This document shows positions 25,912 through 35,552 of a stretch of DNA of 64,000 bases, piece after piece. The position numbers and the translations under genes are program-made. Source of the DNA: Aurantiacibacter sp. MUD11 (GTDB taxonomy: Bacteria > Pseudomonadota > Alphaproteobacteria > Sphingomonadales > Sphingomonadaceae); NCBI RefSeq assembly GCF_026967575.1, contig NZ_CP114054.1, positions 2,542,001-2,606,000 on the forward strand, written 5' to 3'. Position 1 is the first letter of the stretch; each line of letters begins with the position of its first letter. The notes below the pieces were generated by a model. It did not search any database, had not been told where the DNA came from, and saw only the letters and a program-made list of their open reading frames with translations.

Positions 25912-26676
25912 ATGCAGCAGGGCCTGGCCGAGCTGACCGACAAGGAAAAGGAGGCCCTGCGCCTGCTGCTGGGCGGGCACGATGCCAAGTCCTCCGCCGC
26001 CGAACTCGGCCTGTCGGTGCATACGATCAACGATCGGCTGCGCTCCGCCCGCAGGAAACTGGGGGTCGGCAGCAGCCGCGAGGCCGCAAGAATCTTGGGT
26101 GATGCCGAGGGCAGCACACCCCAAATTCATGCACCCAAACAGTTGGGGATGGGCGCTGGCGGGACTGATGAGCAACTATCGGGGCAGTCGAAACAGCGCC
26201 GGGCAATCCTTCGCCGGATTGGCTGGCTAGCAGGAGGAATTGCCGTGATTGCCTTGATTACCGCCGCCACCATGATGGTTTTCACCCCCGCCAGCGAGGA
26301 GCCCTCGCAGGAGGTCGCTGCCGAAATCGCTTCCGCCGACAGCCGCAGCGAGCAGGCCGCGCTGGCCTGGCTGGCAATGGCCGATGCGGGCGAATGGGAA
26401 GCAAGCTGGGAAGCCGCAGGAACCATGTTCCGAGGCGAGGTGACTGCCGCGCAATGGGCGGAAGCTGCGACCTCTGTCCGCGATCCGCTGGGCGCGGTGA
26501 CCTCGCGCGAAGTCGCCACCATCCAGCGCATGGACAACCTACCGGGCGCGCCGGCCGGTGACTACGAAGTGGTGCAGTTCTCCACCGCCTTCGAAAACGC
26601 GCCGAGCGCGACCGAGACGGTGATCATGGCCGAGGAAGAATCCGGCCTGAAAGTCGTCGGATACTTCATCCGCTGA
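25912..26676 (+). CDS. Membrane-anchored LuxR-type HTH protein with DUF4019 domain
   Basis: A 254-residue protein in three parts: an N-terminal LuxR/GerE helix-turn-helix (LTDKEKEALRLLLGGHDAKS, SVHTINDRLRSARRKLGV), one transmembrane helix at about 103-125, and a periplasmic DUF4019 domain (EQAALAWLAMADAGEWEASW through SGLKVVGYFIR). This topology puts DNA binding and an external sensor in one chain without phosphorelay. It begins two bases after the OsmC gene and ends the operon; a perfect hairpin follows. Target genes and signal are unknown. Confidence 0.82.
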   Translation: MQQGLAELTDKEKEALRLLLGGHDAKSSAAELGLSVHTINDRLRSARRKLGVGSSREAARILGDAEGSTPQIHAPKQLGMGAGGTDEQLSGQSKQRRAILRRIGWLAGGIAVIALITAATMMVFTPASEEPSQEVAAEIASADSRSEQAALAWLAMADAGEWEASWEAAGTMFRGEVTAAQWAEAATSVRDPLGAVTSREVATIQRMDNLPGAPAGDYEVVQFSTAFENAPSATETVIMAEEESGLKVVGYFIR

Positions 26677-26683
26677 CGGGAGG

Positions 26684-26708
26684 GGCGGGGCGCGCCTTGC
26701 GCCCCGCC
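26684..26708. terminator. Bidirectional terminator between convergent genes
   Basis: A perfect ten-base stem GGCGGGGCGC / GCGCCCCGCC with a GCCTT loop fills the 39-base gap between the HTH-DUF4019 gene and the convergent aldehyde dehydrogenase. Only a short CCCCTTT follows on the plus strand, so termination efficiency is uncertain, but position and symmetry fit a shared terminator. Confidence 0.7.
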
Positions 26709-26715
26709 GTCCCCT

Positions 26716-28065
26716 TTAGGCCGCCATGTGCTGGTACACGGCGCGGTGGTGGCTGAATTCCTTGAAGCCGAAATAGCCGTGATAGCTGCCCATGCCGCTA
26801 CCGTTGACGCCGCCGAAGGGCAGGCGGTTTTCGAGGTAGTGCGAGAACACGCCGTTCAGCGTGGTGCCGCCCGAGCTGGTACGCTTCAGCACCTTGTCCA
26901 TGTTCTCCTCGCTGGGGCTGAACATGTACAGCGCCAGCGGCTTGTCGCGCGCCTCGATGTAATCGACCACCTGGTCGAGGTTGTCATAGGTCATCACCGG
27001 CAGCACGGGGGCGAAGATCTCGTCCTGCATGATCTTCATCTGCGGGGTGACGTTGGTCAGCATGGTGGGGTGGATGGTGAGGTCTTCCTCGTCCATCTGC
27101 CCGCCCACGGCCACGGTCGCGCCCTTGGCCACGGCGTCGTCCACCATGCCCTTCACGCGGTCGAAGTTCGCCTTGTTGACGATCTGCGCGATGGCGCTCT
27201 TGTCGATCTCGCCGTCCTTGTAGAGGTTGTTCTGCACATTGGTGCGGAAGCCCTCCACCAGTTCGCCCTGCTTGTCCTCGGGCACGAAGACATAGTCGGG
27301 GCAGATGCAGGCCTGCCCACCATTAAACTGCTTGGCGCCCGCCAGCGCAGCGGCGATGGGGGCCACGTCCGCGCCCTCGTCGATGATGACGGGGCTCTTG
27401 CCGCCCAGTTCCAGCGTGACGGTGGAAAGATGCTTGGCAGCTGCCGCCATCACGATCTTGCCGACACGGGTGCTGCCAGTGAAGAAGATGTGGTTGAAGG
27501 GCAGTTCCAGCAGCGCCTCGGCAACCGAAACGTCACCTTCGAACACGGCGACTTCGTTCTCGTCGAAGCATTCCTCGATGATGACCTTGGCCACCTTCGC
27601 CACGTTCGGGCACAGGTCGGTCAGCTTGACCATGCAGCAGTTGCCCGCTGCCACGGCTGCGGCCACCGGGCCGAGCGTGAGGCCGAGCGGGAAGTTCCAC
27701 GGGCCCAGGATCAGGCACACGCCGCGCGCTTCCGGAATGATCATCGCCTTGTCGGTTTCCGACTTGGACGGGGTCACCGGCGTCGGCTTCATCCATTCTT
27801 CCAGCTCGTCGATGTTGAGCTGGATATTGCCGACGATGTTCATCACCTCGGTCACGCGGATTTCGCCCTCGGGCTTGCGCGTGTCCTTCAGCACGGCGGT
27901 GACGATGTCGTCGGCATGCTTCTCGACGGCGGCCTTCAGCTTCTCCAGCTTGGCGCGGCGCGTGGCGGCGTCGCTGGCCTTCACGTTCCACTGGTTGGCC
28001 TGCTGCGCCTCGAAGACGCGGCGAATGTCGTCGGAAAGGTCGGCGGCGGTAGGTTGGTCAGTCAT
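26716..28065 (-). CDS. Aldehyde dehydrogenase (class 3 / coniferyl-aldehyde type)
   Basis: A 449-residue NAD(P)-dependent aldehyde dehydrogenase of the short class 3 type, close to coniferyl and fatty aldehyde dehydrogenases. The cofactor segment is ILGPWNFPLGLTLGPVAAA, catalytic Glu lies in TLELGGKSPVII, and catalytic Cys in FNGGQACICPDYVFV. The start is the ATG at 28065 after AGGACC. Last gene of the ligA-ligB operon (25 bases after ligB), it would oxidise an aromatic aldehyde such as vanillin, the FerB product, to the acid. That assignment rests on context. Confidence 0.9.
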   Translation of the reverse strand: MTDQPTAADLSDDIRRVFEAQQANQWNVKASDAATRRAKLEKLKAAVEKHADDIVTAVLKDTRKPEGEIRVTEVMNIVGNIQLNIDELEEWMKPTPVTPSKSETDKAMIIPEARGVCLILGPWNFPLGLTLGPVAAAVAAGNCCMVKLTDLCPNVAKVAKVIIEECFDENEVAVFEGDVSVAEALLELPFNHIFFTGSTRVGKIVMAAAAKHLSTVTLELGGKSPVIIDEGADVAPIAAALAGAKQFNGGQACICPDYVFVPEDKQGELVEGFRTNVQNNLYKDGEIDKSAIAQIVNKANFDRVKGMVDDAVAKGATVAVGGQMDEEDLTIHPTMLTNVTPQMKIMQDEIFAPVLPVMTYDNLDQVVDYIEARDKPLALYMFSPSEENMDKVLKRTSSGGTTLNGVFSHYLENRLPFGGVNGSGMGSYHGYFGFKEFSHHRAVYQHMAA

Positions 28066-28090
28066 CAATCGGTCCTGATAAGTCTCTGTT

Positions 28091-29337
<1,247 letters not shown>

Positions 29338-29340
29338 AAG

Positions 29341-30234
29341 CTAACTCTCTTCAGCATTGGGGTTGAAGCCCGGTACACTGCCATCGTCAGCAGCTTGCGG
29401 GCCGGGGATCGGGTTGAGCGTGTGGATCAGCCGGAACTTGCCGTCGATGTAGCGGAAGGTGTGCGAATCCGGCGCGCCCTCGCTGCTGCCGAAGCGGCAG
29501 AACACGTTGATCACGCCCATCTCCTCGTCGATCAGGTAATCGCGCTCGACGATGTAGAGCACGCCCGGCGGGATGCCGACTTCGCAGCTGGCGTCGGGGC
29601 GACCGTCGCGGTTGGTATAGGCGCCGCCTTCCAGCCGTGCGCAGGGCACTCCCCAGGGAATGTCGGTGAACTTGTCGGCGAAGGCATCAAGGTAGGCATT
29701 GGCCCCGCGGATCATCTCGGCAGGGTCGGTGCGCTGGTAAGGATGCAGCTCGCTCCAGTCCTCGGTGCTGGAATAGTGCAAGTAGGAATTGGCGTTGAAC
29801 AGCCAGTTGCCGGGCTGGGTGACGATCGAATCCACCCGCAGGATCTGCCCCTCGTGCACGAACAGCCGGGTGCCGATGACATAGGGCGTCTCGTTCTCGG
29901 TGACGACCATCTCGGTGAAGGTCTTGCACCGGGTGTCGTCGTGGAAGCTCAGCGAATGGGCGACCGGCAAGGCGGTGTTCCACAGTCCGGCATCGCGCTC
30001 CACCGTCTCGAAATTCTCGAGGAAGTGCGCGTTGTCGAGCAGCGGCAGGCCGGACAGGTCGCCTGCCTCCTGCGCCGCGACATAGGCGGCGGTCAGCTCC
30101 TGCAGTTCGGCGCGGGTACAGGTTGGCCGGTCCACGCGCGGGGCGAATTCGGGCTCCGGCGGGCCGTCCTGCGCCATGGCAGGGGTTGCGACCAGCGTCG
30201 CGGCGAGGGCGAGGATGAGGGTCTTAGCGGACAT
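29341..30234 (-). CDS. Secreted NTF2/SnoaL-like protein of the lig operon
   Basis: A 297-residue protein with a signal peptide (KTLILALAATLVATPAMAQ). The mature part shows a nuclear-transport-factor-2-like pattern: AAYVAAQEAGDLSGLPLLDN, NETPYVIGTRLFVHEGQI, then ANAYLDAFADKFTDIPWGVP with Cys residues that may pair. It overlaps the preceding homologous gene by 11 bases and ends three bases before ligA. A periplasmic protein in a ring-cleavage operon may bind, isomerise or escort an aromatic substrate before uptake. Family function is unknown. Confidence 0.72.
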   Translation of the reverse strand: MSAKTLILALAATLVATPAMAQDGPPEPEFAPRVDRPTCTRAELQELTAAYVAAQEAGDLSGLPLLDNAHFLENFETVERDAGLWNTALPVAHSLSFHDDTRCKTFTEMVVTENETPYVIGTRLFVHEGQILRVDSIVTQPGNWLFNANSYLHYSSTEDWSELHPYQRTDPAEMIRGANAYLDAFADKFTDIPWGVPCARLEGGAYTNRDGRPDASCEVGIPPGVLYIVERDYLIDEEMGVINVFCRFGSSEGAPDSHTFRYIDGKFRLIHTLNPIPGPQAADDGSVPGFNPNAEES

Positions 30235-31243
30235 CCTGGATCTCCTCGCTGCGGCACTGGGCATAGGTGCTCCAGCCCGAACACATGCCGTAGGGACCGC
30301 GAATGAAAATCGCCTCGATCCGGCTGATCTGGTCGTTCTCGATCTTGAACAGCTCGCCCAGCTGCCAGGTCCAGTTGATCGAGCGGTGATCGAAGAAGGC
30401 GAAGGAGAAGACCACGCCGCGTTCCCGATCAACCGCCACGAAACGGCGGTCGCGGATGGAGGTCACCACGTCGAACAGCGAGGTTTCCAGCTGCTCGCGG
30501 CAGCCCAGGCGCGGGCCGAGCGAACCGACCGGAGCACCTTCGGGCGCGGCGGCGATGATGCCGTTCTCGTAGCGCAGGCAATCGTCGGTGAAGGGGTAGT
30601 AGCCGTTCCCGTCGTTGCGCTGGATGGCTTCGAAATAGGCATTGGCGACGGCGACCAGTTCGGCGCGGCTGGCGCGTTCGTCTTCCGGGATGGCGGTGGA
30701 GTAGCCTTCCCACGGCTGGCCCATGGCTTCCACCATGTCGCCGGTGTTACCGAAGATGCCGGGATTGGACTCGCCGCCACCGAGCGGACGGTCGGGGCGC
30801 GCGGCAATCTGTTCGACTTCGCTGATCTTGCCATCGGCATCGATGCGCAGGCGCAGGCTCACACCGACAGCTTCGGGGTCCAGCTGCGCACCGGCGGCGG
30901 ACGAAGTGGCCGATTCCTGCACCGTCACCAGCGCGCCGACCTGTTGCGTCTCCACGTCGGGCACGATCAGGCGATAGCCTTCCGGCGAGACGGTGGTGGC
31001 CCACAGCCCCTCGTTGCCCAGAGGCATTTCCACCCCGTTCTCGGTGAAGCGGACGTCGCGGGCGAACAGGTCGTCCGACACGTCGCCGTCGCTCATCGCC
31101 TGCAGGTAACGCTCGACGTAGTCCTCCAGGCACTCGCGCTGGCATGCGAACTGTTCCTGCGGAACGCCCGCGACTTGCGCGGCGACCGGTGTCGCCAGTG
31201 CCAGCAGGCCCGTGCCTGCAACGGCTGCAATCAGATGCTTCAT
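30224..31243 (-). CDS. Secreted two-module NTF2-like protein (DUF8021-like)
   Basis: A 339-residue exported protein (signal ending PVAAQ) and first gene of the lig operon. An N-terminal helix pair with FACQRECLEDYVERYLQAMS is followed by a second module ANAYFEAIQRNDGNGYYPFT, DDCLRYENGI and VVFSFAFFDHRSINWTW. The arrangement resembles DUF8021/SnoaL-like dimers; several Cys suggest disulfides. It is related in design to the next gene, hinting at duplication. No catalytic residue can be assigned. Start ATG at 31243 lies 34 bases from the ferC stop on the same strand. Confidence 0.7.
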   Translation of the reverse strand: MKHLIAAVAGTGLLALATPVAAQVAGVPQEQFACQRECLEDYVERYLQAMSDGDVSDDLFARDVRFTENGVEMPLGNEGLWATTVSPEGYRLIVPDVETQQVGALVTVQESATSSAAGAQLDPEAVGVSLRLRIDADGKISEVEQIAARPDRPLGGGESNPGIFGNTGDMVEAMGQPWEGYSTAIPEDERASRAELVAVANAYFEAIQRNDGNGYYPFTDDCLRYENGIIAAAPEGAPVGSLGPRLGCREQLETSLFDVVTSIRDRRFVAVDRERGVVFSFAFFDHRSINWTWQLGELFKIENDQISRIEAIFIRGPYGMCSGWSTYAQCRSEEIQDVR

Positions 31244-31277
31244 GAAAAACCCTCCCCTTGGCTTTCAGCGGACATAA

Positions 31278-31709
31278 TCAATTTGTCGGCTCCGCACCAG
31301 CATTCCACAGGGCATTGAGTGCGGGGAGCAGGTGTTGGCGGTGCGCGGCAGGTACGCGTTCGAGCAATTCGGCCTCGAAGCTCTCGATGATACGGCGTGC
31401 CTCGGCCAGCTTGGTCTGGCCATCGCCGGTCAGTTCAAGGCCGACCGACTTCCCGTCGATCGCCTCGCGTGCGACCAGCCCGGCATCTTCCAGCCGCTTC
31501 AGGATCGGCACCATGTTGGCGCGCTGGATATCCAGCTTGCGACCCAGCGCGCTGGCGGTGGCGCCGGGGTTCGCCTGGATCAGCATCAGCAGCGAGACAT
31601 CGCTCTGCCGCAGTTCCAGCGGTTCAAGCCGCGCGGACAGCTCCGCCCCCGTCGCGAAGGCGGCGCGGCGCAGGGCATAGCCCGGGTAGTGGGAGAGCGG
31701 GTCCTTCAT
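31278..31709 (-). CDS. ferC: MarR family repressor of the ferulate genes
   Basis: A 143-residue MarR protein: dimerisation helices at both ends and a winged helix (ASALGRKLDIQRANMVPILK, then EAIDGKSVGLELTGDGQTKL). It is divergent from ferB-ferA, the position of FerC in Sphingobium, where the repressor releases DNA on binding hydroxycinnamoyl-CoA. Two palindromes lie immediately upstream in the shared promoter. The gene symbol is given on sequence class plus context; identity of the inducer is inference. Confidence 0.82.
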   Translation of the reverse strand: MKDPLSHYPGYALRRAAFATGAELSARLEPLELRQSDVSLLMLIQANPGATASALGRKLDIQRANMVPILKRLEDAGLVAREAIDGKSVGLELTGDGQTKLAEARRIIESFEAELLERVPAAHRQHLLPALNALWNAGAEPTN

Positions 31710-31714
31710 CGCGA

Positions 31715-31756
31715 TTGCTATTGTTCATAGCAAAATTTATGTTATGAGCAATAACA
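31715..31756 (+). promoter_or_regulatory. ferB promoter with two palindromic MarR-type operators
   Basis: Operator 1 at 31715-31733 is TTGCTAT-N5-ATAGCAA, a perfect 7+7 palindrome. Operator 2 at 31740-31756 is TGTTAT-N5-ATAACA, perfect 6+6. The centres are 24 bases apart. A plus-strand promoter TTGCTA (31715-31720), 17-base spacer and TATGTT (31738-31743) lies across both, so bound repressor would cover the -35 and -10. On the minus strand TTGCTC-N16-TATGAA could serve ferC, giving autoregulation. Confidence 0.75.
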
Positions 31757-31800
31757 ATTGTGACACAACCCGCGAGTCGCGGGACAGAGGAGATGAAATC

Positions 31801-32661
31801 ATGGCCATGCCGTCCCAACCCGATCCCCGTCCGCAGGAAGAAACCGTCAAGTACGAGATCGTCGACGGCGTCGCCTGGGTCTATTTCAACCGTCCGGACA
31901 AGCGGAACTGCATGAGCCCCAAGCTCAACCGGCAGATGTTGATCGTGCTGGAGGAACTGGAATTCCGCGACGACGTGCAGGTGCTCGTCCTGACGGGCGA
32001 AGGCAGCTCGTGGTCGGCTGGCATGGACCTGCTCGAATACTTCCGCGAGGCTGAGCTGCAGGGCATCCACAAGACCCGCCAGCACCAGCGCGAAGCCTAC
32101 AGCTGGTGGGAACGCCTGCGCTGGTACGAGAAGCCGACCATCGGCATGATCAACGGCTGGTGCTTCGGCGGTGCCTATGGCCCGCTGTTCGCTTGCGACC
32201 TGGCCTTCTGCTCCGACGATGCACAGTTCGGCCTGTCGGAAATCAACTGGGCCATCCTGCCCGGCGGCGGCGCCTCCAAGGTGGCGGCAGAGCTGCTGAA
32301 CTTCCGTGACGCCATGTACCACGCGATGATGGGCGAGAACCTGACCGGTCCCGAAGCCGCGGCCAAGGGCATGGTCAATGAATCGCTGCCCGCCGACAAG
32401 CTGAAGGCGCGCGTGCAGGAAGTGGCCGACAACCTGAAGAAGAAGGACACCCACGCCCTTCGCGCCACCAAGTGGGCCGTGCGCCGCGTGCGCGAGATGA
32501 CCTACGATAATGCCGAGGATTACCTGATCCGCGCGCAGGAAGCGCTCAACGATTTCGGCGGCTGGGAAACCCGCAAGGAAGCCACCAAGCAGTTCCTTGA
32601 CGAGAAGACCTTCAAGCCCGGCCTCGGCGCTTTCGACAAGACCAAGGTCCAAAAGGACTGA
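31801..32661 (+). CDS. ferB: Feruloyl/hydroxycinnamoyl-CoA hydratase-lyase
   Basis: A 286-residue crotonase-fold enzyme that hydrates feruloyl-CoA and cleaves it to vanillin and acetyl-CoA. FNRPDKRNCMSPKLNRQM, WSAGMDLLEYFRE (oxyanion loop), GWCFGGAYGPLFACDLAFC and FGLSEINWAILPGGGASK (catalytic Glu in SEINW) follow the HCHL/FerB pattern, as does the ending FLDEKTFKPGLGAFDK. The start is the ATG at 31801 behind GAGGAGATG; the upstream in-frame ATG at 31744 lies within the operator. First gene of ferBA. Confidence 0.93.
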   Translation: MAMPSQPDPRPQEETVKYEIVDGVAWVYFNRPDKRNCMSPKLNRQMLIVLEELEFRDDVQVLVLTGEGSSWSAGMDLLEYFREAELQGIHKTRQHQREAYSWWERLRWYEKPTIGMINGWCFGGAYGPLFACDLAFCSDDAQFGLSEINWAILPGGGASKVAAELLNFRDAMYHAMMGENLTGPEAAAKGMVNESLPADKLKARVQEVADNLKKKDTHALRATKWAVRRVREMTYDNAEDYLIRAQEALNDFGGWETRKEATKQFLDEKTFKPGLGAFDKTKVQKD

Positions 32662-32676
32662 TTGCAAACTTCGTCG

Positions 32677-32694
32677 ATCCCGCGCAGGCGGGAT
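32677..32694. repeat. REP-like palindrome between ferB and ferA
   Basis: ATCCCGC-GCAG-GCGGGAT, a perfect seven-base hairpin, followed by a second GC-rich stretch ending GGGGATGACG. The motif resembles the short extragenic palindromes (CCCGCGxAGGCGGG type) scattered in alphaproteobacterial genomes. It lies in the 101-base ferB-ferA gap and could modulate the relative amounts of the two messages. Confidence 0.5.
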
Positions 32695-32762
32695 GGAAAT
32701 TCCCCGCGACGGCGGCCCGGCAGCGGGCGCAGCCGGCGTGGGGATGACGATTGGAGATGGAC

Positions 32763-34886
32763 ATGACCGACACCCGCCGTTTCACCAACGCCCAGATCGA
32801 CCGGCTGCTGCGCCCCAAGAGCGTGGCCGTCATCGGCGCCTCCGACCGCCACGGCGCGCTGGGCGCGACGCTGCTCAACAACCTCGTGCAGTACGAATTC
32901 GACGGCGACATCTACCCGGTGAACCCCAAGCGGGACGAGCTGCAGGGGCTGAAGGTCTACAAGTCGGCCGAGGAACTGCCCGAGGGGATCGACTGTGCCG
33001 TGCTGGCGATCCCGCGTCCCTTCGTGGTCGATACCGTCCGCGTGCTGGGCGAACGCGGCTGCGGCGCGGTGGTGATCTATTCGGCCGGCTTCTCCGAAGC
33101 GGGTGAGGAAGGCGCGAAGGACCAGGCCGAACTGGCGCGCATCGCCGAACAGTACGGCATGATCATCGAAGGCCCGAACTGCCTCGGCTGCACCAACTAT
33201 GTCGAGCGCGTGCCGCTGACCTTCGTCGAAACCAACATGAAATCGCCGCCCAAGGGCGTGCGCGCCGTGGGCGTCGCCAGCCAGTCGGGCGCGCTGGCCG
33301 CGGTGCTCGCCACCACGCTGCACCCGCGCGAATGCTATGTCAGCACCTCGGTCTCCACCGGCAACGAGGCCGCCTCGGGCGTGGAGGACTATGTCGAATG
33401 GCTGGTGGATGACGAGAACACCCACGTCATCGCCATGTATGTCGAAAACTTCCGTCGTCCCGCCGCCTTCATCGCCGCTGCCCGCCGGGCGCGCGCTGCG
33501 GGGAAGCCCATCGTGCTGCTGCATCCGGGCAAGAGCGACAAGGCGCAGGAAAGCGCCGCCACCCACACCGGGGCGATGGCAGGCGACTTCAAGCTGATGA
33601 AGACCAAGCTGGCGCGCGAAGGCGTGATCTTCGCCGAGACGCTGGAAGAGCTGGCCGACATCACCACCATTGCGCTGACCTGTCCCAGCCTGCCGGGCGC
33701 CAACATGGTGGTGCTGGGCGAAAGCGGCGCGCTGCGCGGCCTCGCCTTCGACATTGCCGAGGACATTGGCCTCGACCTGCTGCACCTCGACGACGACAAC
33801 TCGCCGAAACTGCGCGAGGTGCTGCCCGATTTCGTGCCGGTGTCGAACCCCACGGACATTACCGCGATCGGCCTGTCCGAGCCGGAGATCTACACCAAGC
33901 TGCTCACCGCGCTGCTGGAGGATGACCGGGTCGGCAGCGTGGTCGCCTCGATTATCCAGTCGGACCCGATCACCTCGAAGATCAAGTTTCCCGCCATTCA
34001 GAAGGTGCTGGACGGCCATACCTTCGACAAGCCGCTGGTCTTTGCCGGGGTCGACGAAGGCGCCAACGTGCCGCAGGAATATATCGATGGCCTGCGCGCC
34101 GTGGGCATTCCCTGGTTCGCCAGCACCGAGCGTGCCTATCGCGCCATTGCCCGCCTGGCCGACCTCGCCAAGCGCGACCTGACCGACCGTTCGGGCGAGC
34201 CGCTGCCGATTGCCGGCATTGCCGACGAGCACGGCGTCATTCCCGAATATCGTGCCAAGGACCTGCTGCGTCCGCTGGGCATCCCGTTCCCCGACAGCAC
34301 CTTCGCGGCCAGCGCCGACGATGCCGCTGCCGCGGCCGATACGCTGGGCTATCCGGTGGTGATGAAGGCCCAGGCCGCTGCGCTGGGCCACAAGAGCGAT
34401 GCCGGTGGCGTGATCCTGAACCTCAAGTCCGCCGACGAAGTGCGCGAAGCCTTCACCCGCATGTTCGACAACGTCGCTTCCTACGATGCCTCGATCACGC
34501 TCGACGGCGTGCTGGTGGAGAAGATGGGCACCATGGGCACCGAGATGATCGTCGGCGCCAAGCACGATCCCGAATGGGGTCCGGTGGTGCTGGCCGGCTT
34601 TGGCGGCGTGACCGCGGAAATCCTCAAGGACGTGAAGCTGTTCACGCCGGACCTTGGCGCGGAGCAGGTCAAGGAAGGCCTGCTGTCGCTGCAACAGGCC
34701 CCGCTGCTGACCGGCTGGCGCGGCAGCCCGGCGCTCGACGTCGATGCGCTGGCAGAGCTGATCGTGCAGATGGGCCGGGTGATGACCGGCAATCCCGCGA
34801 TCCGCGAAATCGACCTCAACCCGGTGATCGTCTACCCGCAGGGACAGGGCGTGATCGCGCTCGACGCGCTGATGCTGGTCGACTGA
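32763..34886 (+). CDS. ferA: Feruloyl-CoA synthetase (acyl-CoA synthetase, NDP-forming fold)
   Basis: A 707-residue enzyme with the ADP-forming acyl-CoA synthetase architecture: CoA-binding Rossmann domain (SVAVIGASDRHGALGATLLN), succinyl-CoA ligase-like domain (GVASQSGALAAVL; ATHTGAMAGD, in which His is the expected phosphohistidine), then an ATP-grasp (YPVVMKAQAAALGHKSDAGG; EIDLNPVIVY). This type, not the AMP-forming ligase, is the FerA of Sphingobium. ATG 32763 follows GGAGATGG. It would activate ferulate, p-coumarate and related acids for FerB. Confidence 0.88.
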   Translation: MTDTRRFTNAQIDRLLRPKSVAVIGASDRHGALGATLLNNLVQYEFDGDIYPVNPKRDELQGLKVYKSAEELPEGIDCAVLAIPRPFVVDTVRVLGERGCGAVVIYSAGFSEAGEEGAKDQAELARIAEQYGMIIEGPNCLGCTNYVERVPLTFVETNMKSPPKGVRAVGVASQSGALAAVLATTLHPRECYVSTSVSTGNEAASGVEDYVEWLVDDENTHVIAMYVENFRRPAAFIAAARRARAAGKPIVLLHPGKSDKAQESAATHTGAMAGDFKLMKTKLAREGVIFAETLEELADITTIALTCPSLPGANMVVLGESGALRGLAFDIAEDIGLDLLHLDDDNSPKLREVLPDFVPVSNPTDITAIGLSEPEIYTKLLTALLEDDRVGSVVASIIQSDPITSKIKFPAIQKVLDGHTFDKPLVFAGVDEGANVPQEYIDGLRAVGIPWFASTERAYRAIARLADLAKRDLTDRSGEPLPIAGIADEHGVIPEYRAKDLLRPLGIPFPDSTFAASADDAAAAADTLGYPVVMKAQAAALGHKSDAGGVILNLKSADEVREAFTRMFDNVASYDASITLDGVLVEKMGTMGTEMIVGAKHDPEWGPVVLAGFGGVTAEILKDVKLFTPDLGAEQVKEGLLSLQQAPLLTGWRGSPALDVDALAELIVQMGRVMTGNPAIREIDLNPVIVYPQGQGVIALDALMLVD

Positions 34887-34895
34887 TGCAGGCGG

Positions 34896-35552
34896 TCAGG
34901 ACCGGGTGTAGTCGATCCTGATCCGCACCCAGGTCCCGACCTGGTATTCCCCGCGCAGGCGCGGCGGCCGGACCCGGAACTGCCACGCGGCGGCCTGGGT
35001 GGCCCGCGCTATGCCGGAGCCTTGCGGGTATTCGTCGATTACCTGGCAATCGATCACCCGCCAGTTCGGCGCGGTCTTGCAGGCGATCAGGCCCCAGCCA
35101 GCGCTGTTGGCGGTGGAGAGATAGCCCGCCAGCTCGCTGTGCGAGGGCTCGCGATACCAGCGCGCGGCATAGAGCGGAGAGCCGTCGGGCGCGGTGCCGA
35201 CCACCGGACTGTCCTCCCCATTTCGTGAGCCGGTATCTGCCGGGCCGTAACTCCTGTCGGACCGTACCACCGCACCGATGCGCGAGCTGGGTGACGGGCT
35301 GGGCGTGGGCACGGGAACGGGCGGCGCTGGCCGGAGCGTCGGTACCGGCAGGGCGGACGGCAAGGGCAGCAAGGCCGGGAGCGGCGTGTCAGGCTGCTCC
35401 GGCTGCGGTTCGGCTTCGGCAGGCGCGCTGGCGCCCGGCGGGTCCGGCTGTGCTTCCTCTTCCTGCGCGGGAGCAGGCGGTTCGCTGACGTCGAAGCTGC
35501 TGATGGCCACCGTATCGGGTTCGGGATCGCTCCGCCCCATGCCGAGCGACAA
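34896..35552 (-). CDS. TonB-like energy-transduction protein (start unresolved)
   Basis: The part shown has 218 residues: a Glu/Pro-rich spacer (PEPD, PAPAQEEEAQPDPPG, PVPVPTPSPSP) and a C-terminal domain ending GTWVRIRIDY that resembles a TonB_C fold (two Cys in ACKTAP and IDCQVID). The TTG at 35552 is only the first conventional start. The frame stays open to 35723 and the extra part reads LPWWRKLAP, then GAGFTLALAIEAAIILLLLS, a transmembrane anchor such a protein needs. No ATG, GTG or TTG occurs there; an ATC at 35690 behind AGGGAAG or a CTG at 35660 are candidates. A frameshift is another explanation. Confidence 0.6.
   Translation of the reverse strand: MSLGMGRSDPEPDTVAISSFDVSEPPAPAQEEEAQPDPPGASAPAEAEPQPEQPDTPLPALLPLPSALPVPTLRPAPPVPVPTPSPSPSSRIGAVVRSDRSYGPADTGSRNGEDSPVVGTAPDGSPLYAARWYREPSHSELAGYLSTANSAGWGLIACKTAPNWRVIDCQVIDEYPQGSGIARATQAAAWQFRVRPPRLRGEYQVGTWVRIRIDYTRS

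Noticed and set aside
32520..34694. 724-codon open frame on the minus strand opposite ferA
   Set aside because: Antisense shadow of a confident acyl-CoA synthetase; composition is typical of reverse-frame artefacts and no ribosome binding site fits.
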